A stretch of 64,000 nucleotides of DNA from WHSP01 sp964424945 (GTDB lineage: Bacteria > Gemmatimonadota > Gemmatimonadetes > Longimicrobiales > Longimicrobiaceae): contig CAYRLB010000001.1 in NCBI GenBank assembly GCA_964424945.1, positions 9,649-73,648 of the forward strand, in the 5' to 3' direction. Position numbers and translations under genes: made by a program. This document shows, piece by piece, positions 24,704 through 34,293 of this stretch. The notes below the pieces were generated by a model. It worked only from the letters and a program-made list of their open reading frames with translations. It had not been told where the DNA came from and did not search any database. The stretch's first letter is position 1, and the number at the start of each line of letters is the position of its first letter.

Positions 24704-25774
24704 ATGACGGTTCGCCCGCTTGTCGGACTTCTTTCCCTCTTTGCTGCTACGAGCGCGTGCGGCCAGTCACCCTCGCCTGCGCCCTCTCCGGCGTCGTCAG
24801 CGTCACTTCCGGCGCTGGACAGCGGCGCCGCGGCGGCGCGAGCGACTATCACGGCGGAGGATGCGTACAACAGGATCGCCCTTCTCTCGCATGACTCCCT
24901 CGCCGGCCGGGACACGCCAAGCGAGGGTCTGGAGACGGCGGCAGCCTATCTGGTCAGCGAACATGTGCGGTTCGGGCTCGAACCGGCAGGGCTCCAGGAG
25001 ACGTTCTACCAGAGGTATCCCTTCGTTCCCCGCATCGTGCCGGTCGGAATGGTGCGGGAGCAGTCCTTCCCCCCGAACGTGGTTGCGCTGCTGCGGGGGA
25101 GCGATCCGGAGTTGCGGGATGAATACGTCGTCCTCAGTGCTCACTTCGATCATGTAGGCATCGGGATGCCGGTCGACGGCGATTCGATCTACAATGGCGC
25201 CGACGACAATGCTTCGGGGACGGCAGCGCTGCTCGAGGTTGCCGAAGCCCTCGCCGCTCTTCCGGAGGCGCCCCGACGCTCCGTGATCTTCCTGCACGTC
25301 AGCGGCGAAGAGCATGGGCTGATCGGCTCCCGTTATTACAGCGACAACCCGACAGTGCCGATTTCGCAGATCATCGCGAACATCAATGTGGATATGGTAG
25401 GTCGGAACTCCCCGGACAGCATTGTCGTCATCGGCAAGAATTACTCGTCGCTGGGTCCACTTTCCGAAAAGGTGGGGCGGGATCATCCCGAGATCGGGCT
25501 GGTCATTGCGGATGATATCTGGCCGGAGGAGCGCTTCTTCTACCGCTCGGATCACTACAACTTCGCGAGGCTGGAAATCCCATCGATCTTCATCTTTGCC
25601 GGCGTACACGAGGATTACCACGCCCCTAGCGATGAAGTCGAGAAGATCGATGCCGGCAAGGTGGCTCGTGTGGCGAAGCTCATCTTCCACACGGTTCTCG
25701 AGATCGCAAATGCGGATGACAGGCCGGAGTGGGATCGGCGGGGCCTGCAGGAAGTGCGGTCGATGACGCGATAG
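24704..25774 (+). CDS. M28-family zinc aminopeptidase, lipoprotein
   Basis: A lipoprotein signal ends AATSACGQ, followed by a Ser/Pro/Ala linker and a peptidase M28 domain. The metal ligands of the family are visible: His and Asp in SAHFDHVGIG, Asp in NGADDNASGT, the general-base Glu pair in SGEEHGLIGS, Asp in NVDMVGRNSP and a late His in RSDHYNF. It likely trims peptides at the cell surface or in the periplasm. The start ATG 24704 is preceded by GAAGGA; an in-frame upstream ATG would spoil the signal peptide. 356 residues. Confidence 0.9.
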   Translation: MTVRPLVGLLSLFAATSACGQSPSPAPSPASSASLPALDSGAAAARATITAEDAYNRIALLSHDSLAGRDTPSEGLETAAAYLVSEHVRFGLEPAGLQETFYQRYPFVPRIVPVGMVREQSFPPNVVALLRGSDPELRDEYVVLSAHFDHVGIGMPVDGDSIYNGADDNASGTAALLEVAEALAALPEAPRRSVIFLHVSGEEHGLIGSRYYSDNPTVPISQIIANINVDMVGRNSPDSIVVIGKNYSSLGPLSEKVGRDHPEIGLVIADDIWPEERFFYRSDHYNFARLEIPSIFIFAGVHEDYHAPSDEVEKIDAGKVARVAKLIFHTVLEIANADDRPEWDRRGLQEVRSMTR

Positions 25775-25896
25775 GCGCGCTTCGCCGCTCGTCGGCGCCG
25801 CGGCGAGAGAGATGAGCCACCGAGGGTGGACAGTGATCCCCCGGGAATGCGAAGCGCCCCCAGCGCTACCGGCGCCTCGGGGAGAAGGAAACGACC

Positions 25897-25929
25897 CGGG
25901 CCCGACCGTCACCCTGACGCTCGGGCCCG
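25897..25929. terminator. Bidirectional terminator-like inverted repeat
   Basis: CGGGCCCGA (25897-25905) and TCGGGCCCG (25921-25929) enclose a small GTCA-CCC-TGAC hairpin. It sits between the convergent M28 peptidase and barrel-protein genes. On the minus strand it is followed by a pyrimidine-rich TTTCCTTCTCC. Confidence 0.6.
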
Positions 25930-25950
25930 CTGTTCTGTCGGGGCAGAATG

Positions 25951-27231
25951 TCAGAAGGTCTGATCGACCGAGGCCCCGAAAGTCCCGACCCACCCGCGCA
26001 CGCGGATGTCGCCCTCCTTCCGCTGATATCGCGCGACTCCCAGGTCGAGCGGGCCGATGGAGAGCCCCCCGCCGAGGAGATTCGAGCCTTCATCGCCGAG
26101 AGCGACCCCGCCCCTGACCTGGAACAATCCCAACCCCTGCTCAGCGCCGAGGGACAGCCTCCGGTCCCACTGCTCACCGAGCCGACCGTCGGTCAGAATC
26201 TGGTGATAGTCGGCCGCGAGGGTGGTTCGGCTGCGCGGGTTCCACGCAACGCCGGCACGGGCGACGGCAGGGGCGAACGCCTCATCATAGAGATCCCGCG
26301 CCGTCTCCAGGGTGTGCAGGCTGGCACTTCCGGGGTCGAGGTCGGCTTCGCTCGCGTGATAGATGTTGCGGAGCTGCCGGGGCCGGCCATTATCGATCAG
26401 CTCCCGGTCGAGGACGACGGTTCGCACCTTGATATCTTCCGACCAGGACATCGTGGCGAAGGCATTCGTGACCGCTCCGCTGATGGTGATGGCAGGCGTC
26501 GGCATGTAGGCCGCCCCGAAGTCCACGCCGAACCCCGTGCCGCCGCGGACGAGGGTGCCGATGTAGTCCACCTCGACATCCTGTGCTTCGAGATCGACCC
26601 GCGGCTCGAACATCCGTGTGCGGACGAGGGTGCGTCCGCGGATGTAATGTCCGGTCACGCCGAGAGAAACGGGCCCGACGGACCGGCCGTAGGACGCTGC
26701 ATAATCCCAGTAGGCGGCTCGCTCACCGGCAGTGTTCCCGACGGCGTAGTCGGTGCGCCCATCCTCGTACCCTTCGAGCAGAAGTTCCGCGAGATCCTGA
26801 CTGATCGTGTGACTTCCGGTCGACACGAAGGCGACGCCGAAGCCGAATCCCCGGTTGGAGATCGTCGCGAGAGGGACCCGGAGGCTGTAATCGATCCTTC
26901 CGCCATCGGCGGGGATCGTGGCGAGAAGCTCCCGCTGTCGTGCCTCGGATACATCGTCGAAGTCGAGCATGTCGAGGAAGTCACCGAAGCCCGGCCCTCG
27001 CAGCGCCCCGCCGAATGCAACGTTCACCAGCGCAACCGACCAGCGGGGTGCCTCGGGAAGACCGAGGTTCGCGGGCGCGATGTAGACCGACTCAAAGCCA
27101 CGCGCGATCCCCATGTACGCACCGCCCATCCCCAGCTCCCGCGGCGCGGAGGAAACCTGCGCCGCGGCCGGTCCGATTCCTGTCATCGCCAGCCCTGCCA
27201 CCATCAGGCCGGCCGAAACAAAGCGTCTCAT
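25951..27231 (-). CDS. PorV/TraF-like outer-membrane beta-barrel protein
   Basis: A signal peptide ending GPAAAQ is followed by SAPRELGMGGAYMGIARGFE and an APANLGL motif, which open many PorV/TraF-2/FadL-like barrels in diderms. Alternating hydrophobic strands fill the rest of the 426 residues, ending in an aromatic residue (SVDQTF) as expected for barrel assembly. ATG 27231 is preferred over a much longer open frame because it starts the signal peptide and overlaps the stop of the upstream lipoprotein gene (ATGA). The exact function, transport or assembly partner, is not readable. Confidence 0.75.
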   Translation of the reverse strand: MRRFVSAGLMVAGLAMTGIGPAAAQVSSAPRELGMGGAYMGIARGFESVYIAPANLGLPEAPRWSVALVNVAFGGALRGPGFGDFLDMLDFDDVSEARQRELLATIPADGGRIDYSLRVPLATISNRGFGFGVAFVSTGSHTISQDLAELLLEGYEDGRTDYAVGNTAGERAAYWDYAASYGRSVGPVSLGVTGHYIRGRTLVRTRMFEPRVDLEAQDVEVDYIGTLVRGGTGFGVDFGAAYMPTPAITISGAVTNAFATMSWSEDIKVRTVVLDRELIDNGRPRQLRNIYHASEADLDPGSASLHTLETARDLYDEAFAPAVARAGVAWNPRSRTTLAADYHQILTDGRLGEQWDRRLSLGAEQGLGLFQVRGGVALGDEGSNLLGGGLSIGPLDLGVARYQRKEGDIRVRGWVGTFGASVDQTF

Positions 27232-28280
27232 TCGAAAAGTGTTATCGGGAAGGTGAAGGATACGATGGCGGTCTCCCGTACACCCCCCGTAACCCTGATC
27301 TCGAAGGCGCGTTGAACCGAGATCGTACCCGTCGAGCCGGAGAGAGGAATACTCAACGTGGCGATCTCCTCCGTCGCATCGCCGACGCCGTAGCCGGACC
27401 CGCCGATCCAGTGTCGCACGTTCGTCAGCTGGATCTCGTCGTCCGTCTGGATGACTTCCGTCAGGGGTGTGGGCTCGAGGAGAGCGGTCACCTCGATCGA
27501 CTCGGAGGTCTGCTGCGATCCGAGAAGGATGCGCATCGTGGCTCGGGCGTTGATCGACCCGGTCACACTTTCCTCTCCGATTCTGAGCGTGCCGGAAAAG
27601 TGCGGATAGAGAAGAGCCGAGGCGCTGACCATGCGGAGCAGATTGCCCGAGGCCCGCGCTGACACGCCGCCGCAGCGATTCGCCGCATCCCCGCAATCGA
27701 CCGCGATACTGTCGATCGTGACGCCGACGAAAGCCGGCAGTGACAGAGCTGCCGATCTGGACAGGCTCAACCCCTCCTGGACCGGGAAAATCGCCTCCGG
27801 CGGCGGGATCACCGCCACGAAGGTGCCGAGCCCGTCGACCCCGTTCCAGACGACGCCGGTGGAGAGGTCGACACGACCGCCGGGATACTCGACGAAGCCG
27901 CCACCCGTGGTTCCCACGATGGACGCCATCCAGGCGAGAGCCGGGTCCGCCGTTTCGGCGAGACGGATCTCCAGTTGCGCCGCGCGCCCGAGCGGCGAAC
28001 CGGACGATTCAATGGAGAATGCCGACGACGTGGGCGATCCCGGTACCCCCGCGGGTGCCTGAACCTGTCCCAGCGTGACCGTCGTCGGGCCGCTGAAAGC
28101 GCCTGCCGGAACCGTGAGCGACACCCCCGCCGGAGAGCTGATCGTTCCCCCATCTGCCGTGATGGTTCGGATCGTCTCCCCCTCGACCTCGAAGGGGAGA
28201 TTCTGTGACGTCTGATCGCATGCCGCCAAGGACGCCAGCAGGCCGAGCCAGGCCACTGATTTCAGCGTTGGTTGTTCCAT
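27228..28280 (-). CDS. Lipoprotein with ZU5-like N-terminal domain
   Basis: The signal peptide ends in a clear lipobox (LASLAACDQ). A ZU5-like beta domain follows, with TADGGTISSPAGVSLTVPAG and FSGPTTVTLGQVQAP. The middle and C-terminal parts are beta-rich without recognised motifs; a Cys pair (VDCGDAANRCGG) could form a disulfide. It is translationally coupled to the barrel protein downstream, so the two probably act together at the outer membrane. ATG 28280 is chosen for the signal peptide. 350 residues; function unknown. Confidence 0.78.
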   Translation of the reverse strand: MEQPTLKSVAWLGLLASLAACDQTSQNLPFEVEGETIRTITADGGTISSPAGVSLTVPAGAFSGPTTVTLGQVQAPAGVPGSPTSSAFSIESSGSPLGRAAQLEIRLAETADPALAWMASIVGTTGGGFVEYPGGRVDLSTGVVWNGVDGLGTFVAVIPPPEAIFPVQEGLSLSRSAALSLPAFVGVTIDSIAVDCGDAANRCGGVSARASGNLLRMVSASALLYPHFSGTLRIGEESVTGSINARATMRILLGSQQTSESIEVTALLEPTPLTEVIQTDDEIQLTNVRHWIGGSGYGVGDATEEIATLSIPLSGSTGTISVQRAFEIRVTGGVRETAIVSFTFPITLFE

Positions 28281-28448
28281 GGTTGGGGATCCACTGGTAA
28301 AGAAGGCCGCCCCTTCGCGACTCTTGCAAGTTAAGGTACTTCCGGAAATCGGTGGGAATGGTGACATCCGTACTACCGACCCGAAAGGGCAGCGGCTATC
28401 TTCCTCCATCTGTCCACGGCACTACTTCGCATTAAGGATACGTCGGCC

Positions 28449-30248
28449 TTGCGCATCGAGAACATCCGCAACTTCTGTATCGTCGCTCATATCGATCACG
28501 GCAAATCGACCCTGGCCGACCGGCTGATCGAGGTGACCGGCACCCTGCAGGCCCGCGAGATGAAGGCGCAGGTCACCGATTCGATGGATCTGGAGCGCGA
28601 GCGGGGCATCACCATCAAGCTCAACGCCGTCCGCATGGGCTACAATGCAGCGGATGGAAAAACATATGAGCTGAACCTCATCGACACCCCCGGGCACGTG
28701 GACTTCACCTACGAGGTGTCCCGGTCGCTCGCCGCGTGCGAGGGTGCGGTGCTCGTGGTGGATGCCTCGCAGGGGGTGCAGGCCCAGACGCTCTCGAACC
28801 TCTTCCTGGCGATGGAGGCTGGTCTGGAGGTCATCCCCATCCTCAACAAGATCGATCTTCCGGGGGCGGAGCCTGAGCGACGGCGTGATGAGATCGTCGA
28901 TCTTCTCGGGGTCGACCCGTCGGATGTCCTCTTCGTATCGGCGAAGTCGGGGCTCGGCATTCCCGATCTTCTCGAGTCGATCGTGAAGAAGGTGCCGCCA
29001 CCTACCGGGGATCCGGACGGTCCGGCGCGGGCGCTTATTTTCGACTCGTATTACGACAAATACCGCGGCGCCATTCCGAGCATCCGTGTCGTCGACGGAA
29101 CCTTCCGGAAGGGGACGCGGATCGCCTTCGGAGCGAGCGACGCCGAGTACGAGATCGACGAAGTGGGCTATCTGCAGATCGGGTACTTCCCCGTGGATGC
29201 GCTCGGCCCCGGCCAGGTCGGCTACATCAATGCCGCGATCCGGAAGGTCGGCGATACCAAGGTGGGCGACACAATCTTCGATGCGGACGACCGAGCGACG
29301 GAGCTGCTGCCCGGCTATCAGGAGGTCAAGCCGATGGTCTTCGCCGGGCTCTACCCGACGGATACCGAGCAGTACGAGGAGCTTCGTGACGCGCTGGAGA
29401 AGCTGAAGCTCAACGACGCCTCCCTCTTCTACGAGCCGGAAACGTCGACGGCGCTGGGATTCGGCTTCCGATGCGGCTTCCTCGGTCTTCTCCACATGGA
29501 GATCATCCAGGAGCGGCTGGAGCGTGAATTCAATCTCGACCTCATCTCAACCGTCCCGAACGTCGAGTACCGGCTGGTGATGACGAATGGGGAGGTGCAG
29601 CTCCTCGAGAACCCGTCGGCCCTTCCGGACCGGACAAAGATCGACGCGATCGAGGAACCGTATGTGCGGGCGCGTATTCTCGTTCCGGCCGACTACATCG
29701 GCGGCGTTCAGAAGCTGGCGCACGAGCGGCGTGGCGAATTCAAGGGCATGAGCTACCTCGATCCGACGCGCGTGGAGTTCACCTACGACCTCCCGCTCGC
29801 CGAGATCGTGCTCGACTTCTACGACCGTCTCAAGTCGACCACCAGAGGGTATGCATCCTTCGACTACGAGCTCCTCGAGTACAGAGCGAACCGCCTCGTC
29901 AAGCTCGACATGCTCATCAATGGCGACCAGATCGACGCCTTCTCCGTCATCATCCATGAGGACAAGGCGTACGAGTACGGGCGCTCAGTGGCGGAGAAAT
30001 TGAAGGAGCTCATTCCCCGTCAGCAGTTCGAAGTCGCCATTCAGGCGGCGATCGGCAACAAGATCATCTCGCGCGAATCGGTGAAGGCGCTCCGGAAGAA
30101 CGTCACGGCAAAGTGTTATGGCGGCGATATTTCGCGGAAGCGGAAGCTCCTGGAGAAGCAGCGGGAAGGAAAGAAGCGGATGAAGCAGGTGGGGAGTGTG
30201 GAAATCCCCCAGGAAGCGTTCCTCGCCGTTCTCAGGATCGCTGACTGA
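28449..30248 (+). CDS. lepA: Elongation factor 4 (LepA)
   Basis: Translational GTPase that back-translocates or remodels ribosomes. The G domain has VAHIDHGKST (G1), DTPGHVDF (G3) and LNKIDLPG (G4). The LepA-specific C-terminal domain follows (NVTAKCYGGDISRKRKLLEKQ). The 599-residue length is exact for the family. The start is TTG 28449; no better codon lies nearby. Divergent from the ZU5 lipoprotein gene. Confidence 0.97.
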   Translation: MRIENIRNFCIVAHIDHGKSTLADRLIEVTGTLQAREMKAQVTDSMDLERERGITIKLNAVRMGYNAADGKTYELNLIDTPGHVDFTYEVSRSLAACEGAVLVVDASQGVQAQTLSNLFLAMEAGLEVIPILNKIDLPGAEPERRRDEIVDLLGVDPSDVLFVSAKSGLGIPDLLESIVKKVPPPTGDPDGPARALIFDSYYDKYRGAIPSIRVVDGTFRKGTRIAFGASDAEYEIDEVGYLQIGYFPVDALGPGQVGYINAAIRKVGDTKVGDTIFDADDRATELLPGYQEVKPMVFAGLYPTDTEQYEELRDALEKLKLNDASLFYEPETSTALGFGFRCGFLGLLHMEIIQERLEREFNLDLISTVPNVEYRLVMTNGEVQLLENPSALPDRTKIDAIEEPYVRARILVPADYIGGVQKLAHERRGEFKGMSYLDPTRVEFTYDLPLAEIVLDFYDRLKSTTRGYASFDYELLEYRANRLVKLDMLINGDQIDAFSVIIHEDKAYEYGRSVAEKLKELIPRQQFEVAIQAAIGNKIISRESVKALRKNVTAKCYGGDISRKRKLLEKQREGKKRMKQVGSVEIPQEAFLAVLRIAD

Positions 30249-30337
30249 TTTCTACCCGACGATTCATCCGGTACCTTCCCCGCTGACGCTGATTCGCGAC
30301 AGGCCGGCCTCTGGTCGTGCCGCTGAAAGAGAGAAAA

Positions 30338-31339
30338 ATGGCAAAATCGCGGAAACGATGGATCGTCGGTGTGGACCTCGGCGGCACGAACATCGTCGTC
30401 GGGCTTCTCCCGATCGAGGGGGGCGATGTGCTGGGGCTGCGAGTCCTTCCGACGGATTCCTACAAGGGCCCCAAATTCGTCGTCGACCGGATCATCGAGA
30501 TGGTGGAAGGCGCGATCGCGGAGGTTCTCGCCGAGCATGGCGGGACCCGGGAGCAGATCGCGGGCGTCGGCATCGGCTCTCCGGGTCCGCTCGATACGAA
30601 GGCCGGCGTCGTCATCAACACGCCGAACCTCGGCTGGCGCAACTTCCCTCTCCGCGACCTCATCGCGAACGCAGTCCATCTTCCTGCAACGCTCGACAAC
30701 GATGCGAACTGCGCCACCTACGGCGAATGGTGGCTCGGCGCAGGGAAGAGTTCCGTCGATACGCTCGTCGGCCTCACCCTCGGCACCGGGATCGGCGGCG
30801 GCATCGTCCTCGGCGGGCAGATCTATCACGGTGCCTCCGACGTGGCCGGCGAGATCGGGCACATGACGATCGACTCGAATGGCCGCCGGTGCAAATGCGG
30901 AAACTACGGCTGCCTGGAAGCGTATGCATCCGGCCCGGCCATCGCCCTGCGCGCGGTCGAAGGAATCGAGGCCGGGGTCGAGACGGTGCTGTCGGAGATG
31001 GTCAGTGGCAAGCTCGAGGATGTCACGGCCGCGACGGTCTACGAAGGGGTCGTTGCGGGCGATCCCTACGCGACGGAAGTCATGAAGGACACCGCGAGGT
31101 TCCTCGGAGCGGGGATCGCCAACCTCATCAACATCCTCAACCCGCAGATGATCGTCATCGCGGGAGGCGTCACCCGTGCGGGAGACCATCTCTTCATGCC
31201 ATTGAAGGCTGAAGTCCGCCGCCGTGCGTTCAAATCGGCGGAGGAGGTCTGCCAGATCGTCTCGGGTGAGCTGCCGGGCACGGCCGGCGTGGTCGGGGCT
31301 GCGGCGGTCTTCAAGAAGGAAAAGTTCGGGAAGGTCTGA
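30338..31339 (+). CDS. glk: ROK-family glucokinase
   Basis: Phosphorylates glucose, or possibly a related sugar, with ATP. The phosphate-binding VGVDLGGTNIVVG opens the protein, the catalytic Asp lies in LDNDANCATYGE, and GTGIGGGIVLGGQIYHGA and the zinc motif CKCGNYGCLEAY follow. ATG 30338, preceded by GAAAGAG, is preferred to an in-frame GTG 21 bp upstream. 333 residues. A PfkB-family kinase gene follows after 64 bp on the same strand, which fits a sugar-phosphorylation cluster. Confidence 0.9.
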   Translation: MAKSRKRWIVGVDLGGTNIVVGLLPIEGGDVLGLRVLPTDSYKGPKFVVDRIIEMVEGAIAEVLAEHGGTREQIAGVGIGSPGPLDTKAGVVINTPNLGWRNFPLRDLIANAVHLPATLDNDANCATYGEWWLGAGKSSVDTLVGLTLGTGIGGGIVLGGQIYHGASDVAGEIGHMTIDSNGRRCKCGNYGCLEAYASGPAIALRAVEGIEAGVETVLSEMVSGKLEDVTAATVYEGVVAGDPYATEVMKDTARFLGAGIANLINILNPQMIVIAGGVTRAGDHLFMPLKAEVRRRAFKSAEEVCQIVSGELPGTAGVVGAAAVFKKEKFGKV

Positions 31340-31403
31340 TGTCGCCGATGGACCCGCGGAGGTGCCCGTCCCACCAGCCAGCTTCATATCTCCGTGCCGC
31401 CGC

Positions 31404-32339
31404 ATGAAGCGCGTCGGCGTTCTGGGGACCTTCGTCTGGGATACGATCCACCACCCGGGCCGAGCAGATGATCCGCCGCTCCAGCAGTGGGGCGGGATCT
31501 CCTATTCGCTGAGCGCCTTCGCCGCTGCGTGCCCGCCGGGTTGGTGCGTGGTGCCGATCGCGCGGCTCGGGGCAGACCTGGCAGGGCAGGGTACACGATT
31601 CGTTTCCGGTCTCCCTAACGGCTGCCAGAATCACTCCCTCCGCATCGTTCCCGAGCCGAACAACCGCGTCGAACTGCATTACTACGATGATGCGGAGCGA
31701 ACGGAACGCCTCTCCGGCGGGGTCGAACCCTGGATCTTCGACGATCTGGAACCTCTTCTCCCGAGCCTCGACGCTCTTTTCATCAACTATATCTCCGGTT
31801 TCGAACTCGATCTGGAGACCGCCGAGCGAGTTCGCCGGGCCTTCGAGCGGCCCATCTACGCGGACCTTCATTCGCTCTGTCTCGGCCCACCGGGCGAGGG
31901 ACCACGCAAGCCGCGGCGCCTTCAGGATGGCGACCGCTGGGCGCGGACCGCGGACTACATCCAGGTGAATGAGTCCGAGCTGGAGCTCGTGGGCGGAATC
32001 GATGCTACCCTGCACGCGCTCAAGCCGACCGGGGGTACGCTGCTGGTGACGCGCGGGGAGGCGGGTGCCTCCTACTGGTCGCCGGGGGTCCCGGCCACGG
32101 GCGGGCAGATGTGCCATGTCGCTCCGGTTGGCGCAGCACGACGCGGGGATCCGACGGGTTGCGGTGATGTCTGGGGGGCGGTCACCTTCTGCGGCATTCT
32201 GGAGGGGCGTCCGGTTGAGGAAGCCATCCGAAGGGGGAACCGCGCGGCAGCGGCGAAGCTGGAGCACCCCCGGATGGATGGTCTCGTCGGAGTGCTCGAA
32301 CGATCGCTTGCTGCCGAGGACGGAGGTGCGTGCCGATGA
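31404..32339 (+). CDS. PfkB/ribokinase-family carbohydrate kinase
   Basis: A 311-residue kinase with the ribokinase fold. The family signature 2 appears as ARRGDPTGCGDVWGAVTF, where the anion-hole/catalytic Asp lies in GCGD. The N-terminal WGGISYSLSAFAAAC matches the substrate-binding Gly-Gly region. The usual second-Gly spacing and an unusually short lid (NNRVELHYYDD) leave the substrate open (sugar, nucleoside or inositol type). The start ATG 31404 lies in MKRVGVLGTFVWDTI. Its stop overlaps the SET-domain gene (ATGA). Confidence 0.83.
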   Translation: MKRVGVLGTFVWDTIHHPGRADDPPLQQWGGISYSLSAFAAACPPGWCVVPIARLGADLAGQGTRFVSGLPNGCQNHSLRIVPEPNNRVELHYYDDAERTERLSGGVEPWIFDDLEPLLPSLDALFINYISGFELDLETAERVRRAFERPIYADLHSLCLGPPGEGPRKPRRLQDGDRWARTADYIQVNESELELVGGIDATLHALKPTGGTLLVTRGEAGASYWSPGVPATGGQMCHVAPVGAARRGDPTGCGDVWGAVTFCGILEGRPVEEAIRRGNRAAAAKLEHPRMDGLVGVLERSLAAEDGGACR

Positions 32340-32803
32340 GTGGGGAACGATTCAGGCTTCGGGAGAGTGTTTCGATCCGGCGCTCGGGCATCCATGGAAA
32401 GGGTGTTTTCGCCCGGAAGCACATCCCGGAAGGCACGCGGATCGTGGAGTACCGGGGCGAGCGGATTACGACCGCGGAGGCCGATGCCCGCTATCCGGAC
32501 GACCCGACAGTTCCTTACCACACCTTCCTCTTTGCGCTCGACGACGACTGGGTAGTCGACGCCGCATACGGTGGAAATCTCGCGCGCTGGGTGAACCACT
32601 CCTGCGATCCGAACTGCGAGGTAGTGATCGAGGATGGCCGGCTCTTCATCGAGAGCGTGCGGGATATCGAACCGGGGGAGGAGCTGGCCTACGACTACAA
32701 TTTCATCCTCCCCGTCCGACATTCACCCGCGATGAAGAAAAGGTACCCGTGCGAGTGCGGAGCACCTTCGTGCCGGGGAACGATGCTCGGCCGAAAGCGC
32801 TAG
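32336..32803 (+). CDS. SET-domain protein lysine methyltransferase
   Basis: A compact 155-residue SET protein. SAM binding is marked by HGKGVFARKHI and the pseudoknot by RWVNHSCDPNCE plus GEELAYDYNF. A post-SET zinc site follows (CECGAPSC: Cys139, 141, 146) with NHSC supplying the fourth Cys. All signature residues of an active enzyme appear intact. The bacterial substrate is unknown. ATG 32336 overlaps the kinase stop. SET proteins are uncommon in bacteria and often considered of eukaryotic or archaeal descent. Confidence 0.9.
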   Translation: MSGERFRLRESVSIRRSGIHGKGVFARKHIPEGTRIVEYRGERITTAEADARYPDDPTVPYHTFLFALDDDWVVDAAYGGNLARWVNHSCDPNCEVVIEDGRLFIESVRDIEPGEELAYDYNFILPVRHSPAMKKRYPCECGAPSCRGTMLGRKR

Positions 32804-32869
32804 CGATCCGCGATCGCTGTCTCGACCTGTCCTTGCGAGGGTGCGTCCGGAGATCGTCGCCGCCGGACC

Positions 32870-33865
32870 TTACTGCTCCCTGCCGATGACCTGCACGATG
32901 GGGCCGTTGTCCCGCACGACCGGATCGAGACTCATCAGGTAGCGATAGAGCGCCCTGAGATCCGTCTCCGTCATCCGCATATAGTTGCCCCACGGCATCG
33001 GTGAGTCGGGAATCGTCGCACCAGCCGCCATGCGCGCTACGAAGGCATCTTCCGACCAGCCCGCGATGTGCCCCGTCGCGCCGTCAGGCGTCAGATTGGG
33101 TGCGACGTAGATGGTGCCCGGCTGCAGACGCGAGCCAAAGGTCAGACCTCCCGAGAAGCGAGGCCCCAGGTATTCCCCTGTACGGAGATCTCGCGGCGTA
33201 TGGCACGAGCCGCAGCGCCCGAGGACGTTCGCGAGATAGCCGCCATACGTCGCCGTGGCCTCGGAAGGGTGCTCCGCAGGCGGCGGGGCGGCTGGGCCGA
33301 AGGGGCGGATGAAGTAGGCGAGGGTCAACTTCCCGAAGATGTTGATGTCCTTCCTGGGCGGTGCTCCCGTCTGCGGGGGCAGCGTTCGCAGATAGGACAG
33401 GATCGCCACGAGATCCGCCTCGGCCATATCTGCAAAGGCGTCCTTGAAGGGGAGAGCGACCTGACCATCCCTATCGACGCCGGTTCGGAGGTTTCGGGCG
33501 ATCTGTCCATCGCTCAGCTTCCCGATTCCCGTCAGGGTGTCGGAGGTGAGATTCGGTGCCACCCAGGTTCCGAGCCATGTCGCCTCCTCCGTCCCACCGG
33601 TAAGCGCGACGATGGCACCGCCGAAAAGCTCGTCCCGCGCCGATGGTGGCGCGTGGCAGTCGGAGCAGTGCGCGGGGCCGTGAACGAGATACTCCCCGCG
33701 GGCGATCACTGCCGGGTCGGACGACGCCACGGTTGATGGAAGTGCAATCTCCCAGGAGCGATCGTAGCGGATCATCGCATAGACGACGGCTCCTGCCCCG
33801 ATGAGGAGAAGGACAGCCGCGAGCAGACCGGCGCCGAGCAGAACGCGTTGGAGGGCGCGATTCAT
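32870..33865 (-). CDS. Membrane-anchored diheme cytochrome c
   Basis: One N-terminal transmembrane anchor (VLLGAGLLAAVLLLIGAGAVV) is followed by two cytochrome-c domains with heme sites CSDCH and CGSCH. Distal methionine candidates lie in each domain. The architecture of 331 residues resembles small cytochrome subunits of sugar/alcohol dehydrogenases and other periplasmic electron-transfer proteins, but no partner dehydrogenase is adjacent. Electron transfer in the periplasm is certain in kind, the donor is not. Convergent with the SET gene. Confidence 0.88.
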   Translation of the reverse strand: MNRALQRVLLGAGLLAAVLLLIGAGAVVYAMIRYDRSWEIALPSTVASSDPAVIARGEYLVHGPAHCSDCHAPPSARDELFGGAIVALTGGTEEATWLGTWVAPNLTSDTLTGIGKLSDGQIARNLRTGVDRDGQVALPFKDAFADMAEADLVAILSYLRTLPPQTGAPPRKDINIFGKLTLAYFIRPFGPAAPPPAEHPSEATATYGGYLANVLGRCGSCHTPRDLRTGEYLGPRFSGGLTFGSRLQPGTIYVAPNLTPDGATGHIAGWSEDAFVARMAAGATIPDSPMPWGNYMRMTETDLRALYRYLMSLDPVVRDNGPIVQVIGREQ

Positions 33866-34293
33866 CGGGAGGAGGATCTGCGGTTGGGTGCGGTCGATGG
33901 GGACATGTAGCGGCTCACTATGCGGGGACGTTCAGTTGAATCGGCATTCTCCTTGAAGCCGGCAGCTGCAGATCGGCACGGGCAAGTTAGGAGGGGGGCG
34001 GAAGCCGGGCAAATCGGGGAAAGCATGCTTTTCAAGCGGCGACGGGACAATATCTTAACCGGTGAGAGATCCTTGCAGGTGAGTTAAGGGCGTCCTGCTC
34101 CAGTCCGGTGAGGACTCCCTTAGCGCCATGGAGCCCATTTGTGCGTAAAACGATGTGCTGGAGTCCGGTCGGCGGCCCGGCTGCCCACCGGAACCCAAAG
34201 CTGTCTCCGGTCGCGGCGCCGATTGTGCCCAACATCCTCTCGTCATAAGTCTCACGTCGGGCTTCGTGTTTCACAGGCCAAACCACCTCTTCC
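33866..34293. other. 428-bp divergent intergenic region
   Basis: No protein-like frame is convincing. It contains the perfect palindrome AAAGCATGCTTT (34020-34031) and a direct repeat AGTCCGGT at 34102-34109 and 34162-34169. It must hold promoters for the cytochrome (minus) and GyrI-like (plus) genes. No RNA gene is recognised. Confidence 0.45.

Noticed and set aside
25948..27315. 455-codon plus-strand frame over the barrel protein
   Set aside because: No motif and fully antisense to the signal-peptide-bearing barrel gene.
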